Origin: Paenibacillus sp. Soil766
Lineage (GTDB): Bacteria > Bacillota > Bacilli > Paenibacillales > NBRC-103111
Assembly (NCBI RefSeq): GCF_001428105.1
Contig: NZ_LMSJ01000013.1
Coordinates: 85,998 to 149,997, forward strand
Length of the DNA stretch: 64,000 bases
Reading direction: 5' to 3'
The translations under genes and the position numbers were made by a program. Shown here one piece after another: positions 1-9,429 of the stretch. How positions within the stretch are numbered: position 1 is the stretch's first letter; the number at the start of each line of letters is the position of its first letter. The notes beneath the pieces were generated by a model. That model was not told the DNA's origin and did not search any database. It was given only the letters and a program-made list of their open reading frames with translations.

Positions 1-158
1 AATACCACCCACCAGAATATGGCCCAACCAATGGGGAGAAAGCCTTCCATGATATGCATGGCATAGGCGGATTCGGGGTCATTTAGAAATAAATACAGTG
101 AGAACACCAGTATGAGAAAAAATACAGATCCGTAACGCTTAAGATACGTTCGTTGCAT
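1..158 (-). CDS. cbiM: CbiM, cobalt ECF-transporter component (N-terminal part, cut by window edge)
   Basis: Only the first 52 codons are inside the window. After a hydrophobic leader (about residues 10-27) comes the CbiM-type N-terminal sequence AYAMHIMEGFLPIGWAIFWW; in CbiM proteins the M-H motif just after the processed leader helps bind the metal ion. CbiM is the membrane substrate-capture subunit of the CbiMNQO cobalt importer. A GGAGG ribosome site lies about ten bases before the ATG. It is the last visible gene of the minus-strand B12 operon, about 70 bases after the chelatase ATPase gene, so cobalt uptake appears coupled to cobalt insertion. The partners cbiN, cbiQ and cbiO would lie beyond the left edge. 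Confidence 0.85.
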   Translation of the reverse strand, partial: MQRTYLKRYGSVFFLILVFSLYLFLNDPESAYAMHIMEGFLPIGWAIFWWVV

Positions 159-226
159 CTTTAATCCAGCCTCCAGTATGATAATAAGTCGCTCAAGGCT
201 CAACTCCAGGAATATCGAAAACCGAT

Positions 227-2281
227 TTACACACACTTCAAATCGTCAAGTCGTACATAAGATGCTTTCATTGTGCTGGCGATCAAGCGTGCCAAGCCTA
301 GCCGAATACGTCCATTCTCCGTATCGATGATTGTTGCACAGAAGTCTTCCTGAGCGATCTTTTCAGCTAAATGTAAAGCGGCCTCGAGTGAGGTTTCGTG
401 ATTTACCGAATGGCTTGATCTGCTCACTTTGCCATCGGTAAATACAAAAATGCTGGATTGGAACGATGGCTCTCTCTTGCCCCATCGTTGTAACAGCTCT
501 AGACACGTTCGTAAGCCCTTGGCTAGAGGGGTTGTTCCACCATTGCGAAGCTGTTCCAGTGCGTGCTTCGCTTGCTTGACGCTTTTTGTCGGAGGAAGCA
601 GAACTTCAGCTTTTCCGTTACGAAAGCTGACAATTCCAAAAACATACCGTTTGGGGTATGCCTTCTGAATCATTGACAATATCGCAGCTTTGGCTTGCTT
701 CATCTGCATGTAGCTAGACATCGAGCCACTCGCGTCTATCGCATAGAGCTGGAACTGTTTATGCTGAAGAATGAATGTCTTCTTGTATAAATGCTCCCGC
801 CCTAGCTTGATCTTGCAATGGTTTTCGCTCTTGTTCTGCAGTTTTGGCTGAAAAATAGCGGCTGCTAACGTCTTCTGCCAATCGAAACGGACTGATGTAT
901 CAAGCTTTCCACCAGCAAACGATTGAGAACGCAAATATCGGCCACGTAAGGGATGGTTCACACCATTGGCACGTGTGCGAGTACGCCCCCCTCCGAAGTT
1001 ACGACTAGCGATTGGGCTAGTTTTAGTGCTAACTTGATCAAGGGCAGCGTCTTTGATGCGGAACAAGCTATCAATCGGCAGTAGCTGCTCATCGATCGGT
1101 GCTGGAATAGAAGGCCCCTGCCCCTCATTTGTCTCTACTTGTGGCTGGCTCGCAGTCTCGCTTTCGGTATAAGAAGGAGTCGCATTATTCGCAGCATTCT
1201 GCCCAGATTGTCCAGAATCTCCGTTATTCGGATTCCCATTGTCATTGTTGCGCGACGACTCATCCCCGCTATAATCTTCAGGGGGCGAGTCGTCGGGATC
1301 TGGCTGCCACTGCTCCGTGCTACGATGGTACAGCACTAAAGGAGCAGCGTCATTGACATCCGCTACTGTGACACTTGGATGATTCCGATATGCGGCAAGC
1401 GCCTTAGCTGCTTCACACAGGACGAGATCCGCTCGTACCCCTTCTGTTCCAGCTTGAATACAGATTCGGGCGATTTGCTCCAACCTAGTTTGCGGCAATT
1501 CAACATCGGGTAGCTTGATTCTTGCGGAAGAAAGCTGCTCACCAACAGCTTTCTCTTGCACCTCCCACTGTCGGATGAATTGTTCTGGATTTGCTTCAAA
1601 TTGCATCCGTCTGCTCATGATCGAAGTCCGGGCTTCGATATCTTTCGGCGTGATTACTGGTACAGACAAGCCGAATCGGTCGACCAGCTGAGGCCGCAAT
1701 TCACCTTCTTCCGGGTTCATCGTGCCGACCAGAATGAAGCGCGCCGGATGCGATACAGAAAAGCCTTCACGCTCTACATGATTCCAACCTGAAGCGGCTG
1801 CATCGAGCAGCGCATCTATCAGATGATCTGGCAACAGGTTGATTTCATCTACATACAATATGCCACGATGAGCTTGTGCCAGCAGACCGGGCTGGAAGGT
1901 GTAAATTCCATTCCGGAGTGCTGCCTCCATATTCAGATGACCGCTTAGCCTATCTTCCGTAGCCGAAAGCGGCAACTCAACGAACGGAGCTTCTGCATAC
2001 TCCACCGGTCCATCCCATTTTTCCCCTTTGCAATGTGGGCAAAATTCAAAGGGCATAGCCGGATCGCAATGTGATGAGCAACCCGGTACAAAAGGAACGA
2101 GCGGCATTAACTTGCGCAGAGCGCGAACAGCAGTTGACTTCGCATTGCCACGCTCTCCTTGAATGAGCACACCGCCTACTTGAATCGAAACTGTATTAAG
2201 TAGCAGCGACAGCTTGACGGCATCTTGACCCACAATGGCATGAAACGGATAGGAATGGCGCTTTGTATTAAGATTCCCCAT
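227..2281 (-). CDS. Magnesium/cobalt-chelatase ATPase, ChlI-ChlD fusion with VWA domain
   Basis: A 684-residue AAA+ plus VWA protein. Walker A (GERGNAKST) is at about residues 42-50 and Walker B (ILYVDEINLL) at about 141-150. Four cysteines (about 68, 72, 81, 84) form a possible metal-binding insertion between them. An Asn/Gln/Ser-rich acidic linker (about 335-400) precedes a VWA domain with the MIDAS motif DASGS near 516-520. The layout combines BchI/ChlI and BchD/ChlD in one chain and would power a CobN-type chelatase; the neighbour is CobN, so cobalt insertion into a corrin precursor is the likely job. The ATG at 2281 has a GAGGGAA site and overlaps the end of cobN by 14 bases, suggesting translational coupling. 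An upstream in-frame start at 2302 is less well supported. Confidence 0.88.
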   Translation of the reverse strand: MGNLNTKRHSYPFHAIVGQDAVKLSLLLNTVSIQVGGVLIQGERGNAKSTAVRALRKLMPLVPFVPGCSSHCDPAMPFEFCPHCKGEKWDGPVEYAEAPFVELPLSATEDRLSGHLNMEAALRNGIYTFQPGLLAQAHRGILYVDEINLLPDHLIDALLDAAASGWNHVEREGFSVSHPARFILVGTMNPEEGELRPQLVDRFGLSVPVITPKDIEARTSIMSRRMQFEANPEQFIRQWEVQEKAVGEQLSSARIKLPDVELPQTRLEQIARICIQAGTEGVRADLVLCEAAKALAAYRNHPSVTVADVNDAAPLVLYHRSTEQWQPDPDDSPPEDYSGDESSRNNDNGNPNNGDSGQSGQNAANNATPSYTESETASQPQVETNEGQGPSIPAPIDEQLLPIDSLFRIKDAALDQVSTKTSPIASRNFGGGRTRTRANGVNHPLRGRYLRSQSFAGGKLDTSVRFDWQKTLAAAIFQPKLQNKSENHCKIKLGREHLYKKTFILQHKQFQLYAIDASGSMSSYMQMKQAKAAILSMIQKAYPKRYVFGIVSFRNGKAEVLLPPTKSVKQAKHALEQLRNGGTTPLAKGLRTCLELLQRWGKREPSFQSSIFVFTDGKVSRSSHSVNHETSLEAALHLAEKIAQEDFCATIIDTENGRIRLGLARLIASTMKASYVRLDDLKCV

Positions 2282-5200
2282 CGGTATTCCCTCTTTCTTC
2301 AAGAAACTCTTCCACCTGCAGCAGCGAGTCCATTAGACCCTCGATCGTCTGAGGATTAGGGGACTCCCACATCTTACGCTGCGCCGCCTCCAGCAACCGT
2401 TCCGCGATTTCCTTGAGCGCCCACGGGTTCGATTGCTGCAAAAACTCACGGTTTTGTTGATTCAGGATGTATTCTTCAGACAGCTTCTCATACATCCAAT
2501 CCTCAATAACATGTGCAGTAGCATCATAGCCGAACAAGAAATCTGTCGTATTGGCCATTTCGACAGCACCTTTATATCCATGACGACGCGCTGATTCGAG
2601 CCATTTTGGATTGACAACCCGGCTTCGGAACACCCGCATCGCTTCCTCTGTGATGTCCCGCACTTTAGGCATTGATGGGTTAGAAGTGTCACCGAAGTAC
2701 ATTTTCGGATTATTTCCTGTGAGCGAGCGTATCGTGGCAATCATGCCGCCATGCTCTTGGAAATAGTCATCGCTGTCGAAGATGTCATGTTCACGGTTAT
2801 CTTGGTTTTTAGTCGCAATTTGAACATGGCTGAGGCGATGTTTGAATTCAGTCGGAGCAGGCGTGCCATACTGCGTGCTTGTGTAAGCATAACTGGACCA
2901 ATTCATAAATACTTCGGCGATTTCGTGTTCCGTCTCCCAATTACCACTTTCGATCAAGGAAAGCAAACCTGCACCATAAGTTCCCGGCTTGCTACCGAAA
3001 ATTCGATACTGCGAAGATTCGTGCGCTGCGGATGCTTCCATACCCAACTGCAACTTCTCGGTCGCTTCTTCTCGTATATGCTTGCGCAGCGGATTCATTT
3101 CATCCGGCTCATCTAGCTCACTAACGAGCTTGACAGCATCATCGATCATGCGAACAATATGTGGGAATGCATCTCGGAAAAATCCGCTGATCCTCACGGT
3201 CACATCAACCCTAGGCCTTCCAAGCTCTTCTAGTGATATGACCTCAAGTCCCATTACACGACCGTTTGAAGGCTGCCATACTGGACGAACGCCCATTAAC
3301 GCATAAATCTGAGCGATATCGTCGCCACGCGTTCGCATAGCCGATGTACCCCAAACGATAATAGCTACCGTCTTCGGATATTCATTCTCTTCATCCACAT
3401 AACGTTGAATGAGCTCATCAGCTAATTGGAGACCAATTCTCCATGAACTCGTAGAAGGTAATGCTTGCGGATCGACTGAATAGAAATTACGTCCTGTCGG
3501 CAAAATATCCGCCATCCCTCGGGTCGGCGCTCCGCTCGGACCTGCTGGAACGAAGCCGCCATTCAAACCGACAAGCAAGTTACCAATCTCCTCTGGTATG
3601 CGCAATAGACGAGGTATTAGCGAATCCACGACATACGAAGTTACCGATTGAATAACAGGATGAACGCGAACTTCATCAGGGATTTGAGCTTCCACGCTGA
3701 GTCCCTCAGCGTTTATTTTTAACACCTGCGCGAGTTCGCTTGTTCGAATGATTTGTTGAATGATGAGACGAGAAATCTGTTCAATCGCTTCCTTCATGTC
3801 TCGGACACGAGGAGCAAACTTCTTTTGGAAACCGGCAAATGACGCTAAATACCTTGGGACTTCCCCTTGCCAAGTCTCTCCAAGCTCGCTCTGCATCGCC
3901 GTCCATTTGAGATTCAAGCTTTCAGCGACAGCGCTAGGTAACCCTGAAATATCCCCATTTGGATGCTGTACTAGTGAATAAAGCAAATCAACCCATGCTG
4001 CCTCCGACTTTGGAGTCTCCCCAAGAATATGGAGTCCATCCCTAATCTGTGCTTCTTTGAGTTCACAAAGATAGCCGTCAAGATTTTTCAGAAAAAGGCT
4101 GAGTTCCGCGTATTCCGTTGGGAGTTCCGCCTGATGTAAATCCTGATCGAGCTGTGCTTGCTTTATTGTCTTCCAAAGTTCTTCTTGAATGTAGGGAAGC
4201 TTCTTCGGATCGAGCAATTGCACTTGGTAATACTCTTCGAGTAACAACTCGATTCGGCTCAGCTCACCATAAGTGTCGGCTGTGGTAATTACAGGCACCA
4301 TATGATCAATAATCGTGGCATGGGTGCGCCGCTTGGCTTGTGTCCCTTCACCTGGATTGTTGATGATATACGGATAGAAATTCGGGAGATCGTCGAGAAC
4401 AACTTCTGGATAACAATTCTCCGAAAGTCCGATGCCTTTACCCGGAAGCCACTCCAGCGTTCCATGCTTCCCAAGATGGACGACCGCGTCTGCCCCAAAC
4501 GTATCTCGCAACCACCGATAATAGCTAATGTAATGGTGGGTCGGCACAAGATCAGGACTATGATAAATGGCGGAGGGATTATCGCTGAATCCGCGAGGAG
4601 GCTGCAAGCCGACGAATATATGTCCGAATCGGACACCCGGAATAATCACATGATCCTCATATACAAAAATATCTCCGGGAGGTCGGCCCCAAGCTTCCTG
4701 TACCTTGTGCCGCGCCTTTTCACTAATCTGCTCCCAATTGCCAGCATAGTGAGACACAGGAAGACGACCATGAGCCGTTGCAAGCTGCTCCTCGGTCAAA
4801 TAATCGCGATCATTGCTGCAAGTCGCGATAATCAAATGCGCCAGCTCATCGCCTGTTCGCGGAAGATGCTCAGGATCACCTAGATCGTAACCGGCTTCTG
4901 CCATCGCACGCATGGTGGCAACGATCGAATTGAGCGAATCCATTCCGACCGCATTGCCTATCCGTGAATTTTTCGATGGAGAATTGTTCAGCAGGAATGC
5001 AACACGTTTATCCCAATTAGCCTTCTTGCCCAGACTGGACCACTTGATGGCAAGCCGAGCTATGTACCCCGTACGGCTGCGATCTGCAGCATATTTGCGA
5101 ATTGATGTCTTCAGCACCGGATCCTCTTGCTCGACTTCCTTGAAGCTGATCGGCACTGTGATGATGCGTCCATCAAACTCCGGGAGCGCAACGTTCATCG

Positions 5201-6128
5201 CGATATCTAGCGGTGACAAGCCTGCATCGCTTGCATCCCACTTTTGATGGCTGTTGAAAGAAACAATCGCCTGAAGGACAGGAACATTTAATGCTTCGAT
5301 TGTAGAAACGCTGTTTCGGCTCGGTGGGCATACGTCGTTCCCTCTACCATGCACCGCAAAGCTCATCGTCACGATTAACCCATCCACTAGTTTACGACCG
5401 TGCGAATTAACAAGAAACTGTCCGTAGCTTTCTTGCTGCTCGTCGTTCGAATTTTCCTTGAGACTTTGGGCAAAAATCGGGAGTGGAATGCCGCCTTTTT
5501 CTGCAATGTCCTCGCACAACGAGTCGATGAACTCGATGTTTTGGCTCATCCAATGCGCCCTGTAAAATAAAATTCCGATTACCGGCAACCCTTGAGCTAA
5601 CTTCGATTGATGTTCTTGCGCCCATTGATCCGATGAAATCGGCAGTAACGATTTAGATTGATAAATGCCTGCCCATGGCATTGAAGCAAGTTTATCATAG
5701 CCATAGTTTGTCTTCAGCCAGTTGTCACTGACAAAATGCAACATCGAAATGAAATTACGGACTCCACCATAAACCGTATAGGACAACGCCTTTCTTGACA
5801 GTTCAAGCGGCACGTTCGTTGCTCGGTCAAGCTCTGGGTCTTGCTCGGTATTGCCAGGCCAAGCCATGAAAGGAATCTGCTGCTGGTGACATAGATTGCG
5901 AATTCTGTCGAAAGCATATGGTTGAGCTTTACGGCCTCCATGAACAAGAAGAATAACAAGCTTGGCTTGGTCCAGCCACTGATCTAAGAACGACCCAGCA
6001 AGATCATCCCGATCCAGCCAATCGGTAACATTGGCGGCACGTATCGCTGGAAAGTCCGATGGCAATGTTGGCAAAGCTGCTTTTAATGTCAAAATGTCCG
6101 TATCTGCTGTAGTTAAATATATAATCAT
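2268..6128 (-). CDS. cobN: CobN-type cobaltochelatase large subunit
   Basis: A 1286-residue protein of the CobN/BchH/ChlH family, close to the usual length of CobN. Family-like stretches include HLGKHGTLEWLPGKG and, further on, VAIIVWGTSAMRTRGDD. It catalyses metal insertion into the corrin ring with the AAA+ partner encoded immediately downstream. The frame is open upstream to 6326, but the start chosen is the ATG at 6128, which has an AAAGGAGT site eight bases before it and gives the conserved-looking beginning MIIYLTTADTDI. Gene order (adenosyltransferase, ferredoxin, cobN, chelatase ATPase, cbiM) and the upstream B12 riboswitch favour cobalt over magnesium. No genes for chlorophyll synthesis are nearby. 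Confidence 0.92.
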   Translation of the reverse strand: MIIYLTTADTDILTLKAALPTLPSDFPAIRAANVTDWLDRDDLAGSFLDQWLDQAKLVILLVHGGRKAQPYAFDRIRNLCHQQQIPFMAWPGNTEQDPELDRATNVPLELSRKALSYTVYGGVRNFISMLHFVSDNWLKTNYGYDKLASMPWAGIYQSKSLLPISSDQWAQEHQSKLAQGLPVIGILFYRAHWMSQNIEFIDSLCEDIAEKGGIPLPIFAQSLKENSNDEQQESYGQFLVNSHGRKLVDGLIVTMSFAVHGRGNDVCPPSRNSVSTIEALNVPVLQAIVSFNSHQKWDASDAGLSPLDIAMNVALPEFDGRIITVPISFKEVEQEDPVLKTSIRKYAADRSRTGYIARLAIKWSSLGKKANWDKRVAFLLNNSPSKNSRIGNAVGMDSLNSIVATMRAMAEAGYDLGDPEHLPRTGDELAHLIIATCSNDRDYLTEEQLATAHGRLPVSHYAGNWEQISEKARHKVQEAWGRPPGDIFVYEDHVIIPGVRFGHIFVGLQPPRGFSDNPSAIYHSPDLVPTHHYISYYRWLRDTFGADAVVHLGKHGTLEWLPGKGIGLSENCYPEVVLDDLPNFYPYIINNPGEGTQAKRRTHATIIDHMVPVITTADTYGELSRIELLLEEYYQVQLLDPKKLPYIQEELWKTIKQAQLDQDLHQAELPTEYAELSLFLKNLDGYLCELKEAQIRDGLHILGETPKSEAAWVDLLYSLVQHPNGDISGLPSAVAESLNLKWTAMQSELGETWQGEVPRYLASFAGFQKKFAPRVRDMKEAIEQISRLIIQQIIRTSELAQVLKINAEGLSVEAQIPDEVRVHPVIQSVTSYVVDSLIPRLLRIPEEIGNLLVGLNGGFVPAGPSGAPTRGMADILPTGRNFYSVDPQALPSTSSWRIGLQLADELIQRYVDEENEYPKTVAIIVWGTSAMRTRGDDIAQIYALMGVRPVWQPSNGRVMGLEVISLEELGRPRVDVTVRISGFFRDAFPHIVRMIDDAVKLVSELDEPDEMNPLRKHIREEATEKLQLGMEASAAHESSQYRIFGSKPGTYGAGLLSLIESGNWETEHEIAEVFMNWSSYAYTSTQYGTPAPTEFKHRLSHVQIATKNQDNREHDIFDSDDYFQEHGGMIATIRSLTGNNPKMYFGDTSNPSMPKVRDITEEAMRVFRSRVVNPKWLESARRHGYKGAVEMANTTDFLFGYDATAHVIEDWMYEKLSEEYILNQQNREFLQQSNPWALKEIAERLLEAAQRKMWESPNPQTIEGLMDSLLQVEEFLEERGNTDGES

Positions 6129-6159
6129 CGAAGGCACTCCTTTCGACATTGAGAATGAT

Positions 6160-6579
6160 TTATTGTTCTTTTGTTTCTGCCATTGCTTTTTCTTTTGCTC
6201 TTTTCTTTTCGGCTCCAACACTCGGGAGCATACCAGTTGCTCCGTTTCCGCTAGGGGCAAAACGACCTTGATTATAGGAGAAAGAAATCTGCTCTTGTAG
6301 TGGTGTGCTCGATTGTAAAAGCCCACGAACTAAGTTCTTTCCAGTCTCAGGAGTCATGTTCATATACCAGTTTCCTTCCGGATAGACAGTGACAACAGAT
6401 GCATCTTCACAACGTCCGTTGCATCTTGTTCGCGTGGTATGAATCAGATCTTCCGCTCCATGCGACGCGATTTCTTCGCGTATAGCAACGGTGACTTCAT
6501 CTCCTTGCTTACGTAAGCAGCTCGAGCCGTTGCATATAAGAATATGATGTTTCGTTTTTGAAAAATCCCAAGTAGATAT
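6160..6579 (-). CDS. Thioredoxin-like [2Fe-2S] ferredoxin, apparent non-canonical ATA start
   Basis: About 139 residues. The N-terminal half carries the cluster motif CNGSSC (about residues 16-21) and a second pair in RCNGRCEDAS (about 54-63), the four-cysteine pattern of thioredoxin-like [2Fe-2S] ferredoxins. Such proteins occur in B12 operons (CbiW-like). The C-terminus is Lys/Glu/Ala-rich. Reading upstream in frame, an ochre stop at 6583-6585 precedes CGA ATA TCT ACT TGG, with no ATG, GTG or TTG before the first cluster motif; ATA at 6577-6579 has an AAAGG-like site about 11 bases upstream and sits where relatives would start. The first in-frame ATG (6363) would remove all cluster cysteines. 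It may be a mutated start (ATG to ATA), rare AUA initiation, or a sequence error. It lies 31 bases before cobN. Confidence 0.72.
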   Translation of the reverse strand: MSTWDFSKTKHHILICNGSSCLRKQGDEVTVAIREEIASHGAEDLIHTTRTRCNGRCEDASVVTVYPEGNWYMNMTPETGKNLVRGLLQSSTPLQEQISFSYNQGRFAPSGNGATGMLPSVGAEKKRAKEKAMAETKEQ

Positions 6580-6623
6580 TCGTTACACAACCTTTCATAG
6601 TGGTATAGACAACTTTCGTCGAG

Positions 6624-7226
6624 TTAGGAGTTTGCATCCTTTTTCTTCATTTCTCTAAATACTTTCGGGCTTCTTACATATTCAACATCCGCGACGCCTA
6701 ATCGATAATTCATTACTCTTGCAGCAGCAAATAAATAATCAGACGTACGGTTCAAATACTTAAGTACATGCGGATTAATCCGCTCCTCCTTGGACAACGC
6801 AACGACACGCCGTTCAGCACGACGTACTACCGTCCGAGCCAAATGCAGAAAAGCTGAGGCTTGGCTGCCACCGGGAAGGACGAAGCGCTCCAGCTGTGGC
6901 GATTCTTGAATATACGCATCGATGCAAGACTCCATCGCAGGCAGAAACTCATCTAAAAGCTCTTCTGTTACCTTAAAAGGCCGACGTTCTTCCATTCCTT
7001 CTTTCTTGCTTAGATCACTGCCGCAATCGAATAGAATTTGTTGGATATGTTCCAGTTCATCTTTGATCTGAACTTCGCTTTCAGGGATGTAAGTGATCGC
7101 AATGCCGATAATGCTGTTAGCCTCATCAATAGTTCCATAAGAATCCACTTTTACACTTGCTTTCGAAACACGCCCACCGACAATACTTGTTTCGCCGAGA
7201 TCTCCAGTTTTCGTATAAATTCTCAT
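6624..7226 (-). CDS. ATP:cob(I)alamin adenosyltransferase, PduO type
   Basis: A 200-residue protein beginning MRIYTKTGDLGETSIVGG, the N-terminal signature of PduO-type adenosyltransferases. The ATP/corrinoid-contact region appears as VRRAERR and later LNRTSDYLFAAAR (about residues 137-170). The enzyme transfers the 5'-deoxyadenosyl group from ATP to reduced corrinoid to form the coenzyme. It starts at an ATG behind AGAGGCGATG and lies between the ABC transporter ATPase gene and the ferredoxin gene, so imported or newly made corrinoid can be adenosylated by a product of the same transcript. Length and motifs are complete. Confidence 0.9.
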   Translation of the reverse strand: MRIYTKTGDLGETSIVGGRVSKASVKVDSYGTIDEANSIIGIAITYIPESEVQIKDELEHIQQILFDCGSDLSKKEGMEERRPFKVTEELLDEFLPAMESCIDAYIQESPQLERFVLPGGSQASAFLHLARTVVRRAERRVVALSKEERINPHVLKYLNRTSDYLFAAARVMNYRLGVADVEYVRSPKVFREMKKKDANS

Positions 7227-7244
7227 TTTTCATCGCCTCTTTCT

Positions 7245-8015
7245 TCACTGTATAGAACGAACAGGAGTAATATTCAAACCAAACGCAATCGGTTCTATCA
7301 TGCTTTCGATGCCATATACCTGTTGCAAATTTTGCTCGGTCAACACTTCACTGGGATGACCGGTTGCGTACACTTCACCTTGCTTCATAAGAATGATACG
7401 ATCTGCATAGCGTGAGGCAAGCTCAAGATCGTGGAGAACCATCACGGCTGAAGTATCGTTATTTCTCACCAGAGCTTGAATCGTGTCCAGCGCTTCAAGC
7501 TGATGCCGAATATCAAGACCTGTAATCGGCTCATCCAACAGCATGACCTCCGGCTGCTGTGCCAAAGCTCGTGCCAGCATAACTTTCTGGCGTTCGCCGC
7601 CACTAAGTTCGCTAATATAACGCTTTGCTAGCGAGGAAAGTTTAAGCTCATTAAGAATGCGTTCGACTTGCACCATATCTTCTTTTGTAATCCCCCAACG
7701 AAGATGTGGCGTTCTCCCCAATAGAACGACCTCCAATACGGTCATTGGAATGGACGGGGAGAAATGCTGCGGAACGAATCCGAGCATACGTGCCCGTTGT
7801 CGGGGAGAGTAATTTTGCAGCAGCTTGTCTTTGTAAGATACAGCTCCGCTTTTCGGCGGATAGAGATAGGCCATACATTTCAACAACGTGCTCTTACCTG
7901 CTCCATTCGGACCGAGTATCGCAACGGTTTCCCCTCTAACGAGCTCAAGACTCACTTTGTGAATCGCGGAACGTCCTCCATATTGAAAGCTTACCTCCTC
8001 TAATCGCAGGCTCAT
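7245..8015 (-). CDS. ABC transporter ATP-binding protein, FecE/BtuD type
   Basis: A 256-residue nucleotide-binding subunit. Walker A GPNGAGKS is at about 36-43, the signature LSGGE at about 137-141, and Walker B VMLLDEP at about 157-163, followed by a switch histidine in VLHDLELA. It is of the class that drives uptake of iron-siderophores, heme and vitamin B12. Position directly after the FecCD permease gene and beneath a cobalamin riboswitch points to corrinoid uptake. It begins at ATG after AAAGGGGGG. No solute-binding protein (BtuF) is encoded in the visible operon. Confidence 0.9.
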   Translation of the reverse strand: MSLRLEEVSFQYGGRSAIHKVSLELVRGETVAILGPNGAGKSTLLKCMAYLYPPKSGAVSYKDKLLQNYSPRQRARMLGFVPQHFSPSIPMTVLEVVLLGRTPHLRWGITKEDMVQVERILNELKLSSLAKRYISELSGGERQKVMLARALAQQPEVMLLDEPITGLDIRHQLEALDTIQALVRNNDTSAVMVLHDLELASRYADRIILMKQGEVYATGHPSEVLTEQNLQQVYGIESMIEPIAFGLNITPVRSIQ

Positions 8016-8031
8016 GGTATCCCCCCTTTTC

Positions 8032-9093
8032 TTAATTCCAATATTCTCTTTTCTTGCTGATCAATAAATAGATAAAGAATGGAACGCCGATGATCGAAGT
8101 AACGATTCCAACCGGAATCTCGACAGGAGAAAAGAGTGACCGTGCAAGAGTATCTGAGAGTAATAATAGGATCGCACCTAGCAAGCAGGATGCCGGAACG
8201 AGAAATCGGTGGTCGACTCCGATGATCATTCTCGCTACATGAGGCGCCACAAGTCCGACGAAGCCGATAACTCCTGTGAATGCGATCGTGATTGACGAGA
8301 TGACCGTCACAGTGATAAGTGAGACTAGCCGAAGCTGTTTTACCCGAATCCCCGACGTTCTTGCAATTTCCTCTCCAAGTGCCAGCACATTTAACTGCCA
8401 TGAGTAGCGCATGATGATCAACATACCAATCAAAGTGACAGGTGCGATTAGCTTTATTTCTGACCAATTCGTCCCGCTTGTACTACCCATCAGCCAAACA
8501 ATCAAATCTTTAAGCACATCATTTTTGGAAATATATTTAAGTGCAGAAAGCCCTGAAGAGAACAAGTAACTGAAAGCAACCCCCGCAAGTAACAGCACCG
8601 TGCCTGAATGATTCTTTAAGCTAGAGATCATATATACTAACAGAATGGACAAGCAGCCAAATACAAACGCATTAGTTGCAATCAGCCATGAGCTTGTCAG
8701 TATCGTTTTAATGCCAAACAAACTAGTGCCCAAAACGATTGCCAACGCTGCACCGAAGGAAGCTCCACTTGACACGCCTAGCGTAAACGGGCTGGCAAGT
8801 GGGTTTCGCAAAATAGCCTGCATGATGACGCCTGCTCCAGCAAGTGCGATGCCCGTAAACACATCCATCCCTATGCGTGGGAACCGTACATTTCGTAGAA
8901 TTATCAGATTCGTCGACTCCACCGATGGGGCAAACAACCCCTGCATAATCTCGTGATTGGTCACTTGAATCGTTCCAAATTTGGCGGCGCCAATGATGAT
9001 AATTATCAAAAAGGCTGATAGTAACAAAAGGACTTGCCATTTTCTGCGAAGGGTTGCCGCATATTCGTTACTTGGAACTAACGTTTCATCCAT
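8032..9093 (-). CDS. FecCD-family permease, probable cobalamin (BtuC-like) importer
   Basis: A 353-residue membrane protein with about nine to ten hydrophobic segments and the FecCD/BtuC pattern, including GRNPLASP-like ILRNPLASPFTLGVSSGAS and a late GVIGFVGLVAPHVAR motif that contacts the ATPase. It is the first gene of the B12 operon, about 35 bases downstream of the riboswitch-linked terminator. The ATG has an AGGAG site about ten bases upstream. Substrate is inferred from the riboswitch and neighbours; the protein family alone would also fit iron chelates. Confidence 0.88.
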   Translation of the reverse strand: MDETLVPSNEYAATLRRKWQVLLLLSAFLIIIIIGAAKFGTIQVTNHEIMQGLFAPSVESTNLIILRNVRFPRIGMDVFTGIALAGAGVIMQAILRNPLASPFTLGVSSGASFGAALAIVLGTSLFGIKTILTSSWLIATNAFVFGCLSILLVYMISSLKNHSGTVLLLAGVAFSYLFSSGLSALKYISKNDVLKDLIVWLMGSTSGTNWSEIKLIAPVTLIGMLIIMRYSWQLNVLALGEEIARTSGIRVKQLRLVSLITVTVISSITIAFTGVIGFVGLVAPHVARMIIGVDHRFLVPASCLLGAILLLLSDTLARSLFSPVEIPVGIVTSIIGVPFFIYLLISKKREYWN

Positions 9094-9125
9094 CTGGATC
9101 CATCTCCTATGCTTGATTCAAATAT

Positions 9126-9156
9126 AAAAAGCCCCCTGAACAGTTTCAGGAGGCTT
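9126..9156 (-). terminator. Intrinsic terminator of the cobalamin-riboswitch attenuator
   Basis: On the minus strand GCCTCCTGAAAC pairs with the downstream CAGGGGGC arm and is followed by a run of five U. It lies between the riboswitch aptamer and the first gene of the operon, so ligand binding would favour this hairpin and stop transcription. Confidence 0.8.
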
Positions 9157-9247
9157 GCATGCAGAATTAAAAAGTGTACACGACAAAACGGTCGCAACCT
9201 ACTTTTAAGTTCCATGCATCTTTTCCTCGAAGATATTCATGAATAAC

Positions 9248-9429
9248 ACCAAATAGGCAGGTCTCCTGGCTATTGCGTCTTCGCAGTATCCAACCTTCCC
9301 ATGAAGAACAAACATCACAGTGGCATAACGGATACGACTCGGCAAGTACAGTGGCGGGACCGCGTCGGTTTCGAACCGAACTTCCCTTTTAATCTCCCAA
9401 TCGACTTCGATCAAGGAGAACCTATTGGC
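9248..9429 (-). promoter_or_regulatory. Cobalamin (B12) riboswitch aptamer
   Basis: Read on the minus strand, the element is closed by CCAATAGG pairing with CCTATTTGG (P1). Inside are GGGAAG, the conserved core segments GAAACCGACGCGGTCCCGCC and GCCACTG, and the 3' B12-box sequence GCCAGGAGACCTGCC just before the closing stem. Order and spacing match the cobalamin riboswitch class. It precedes the BtuC-like gene with an intrinsic terminator between them, so it should act by transcription attenuation on the whole uptake, adenosylation and chelation operon. Confidence 0.93.

Noticed and set aside
9205..9414. 69-codon frame over the riboswitch
   Set aside because: It coincides with the conserved riboswitch RNA, which explains the sequence.
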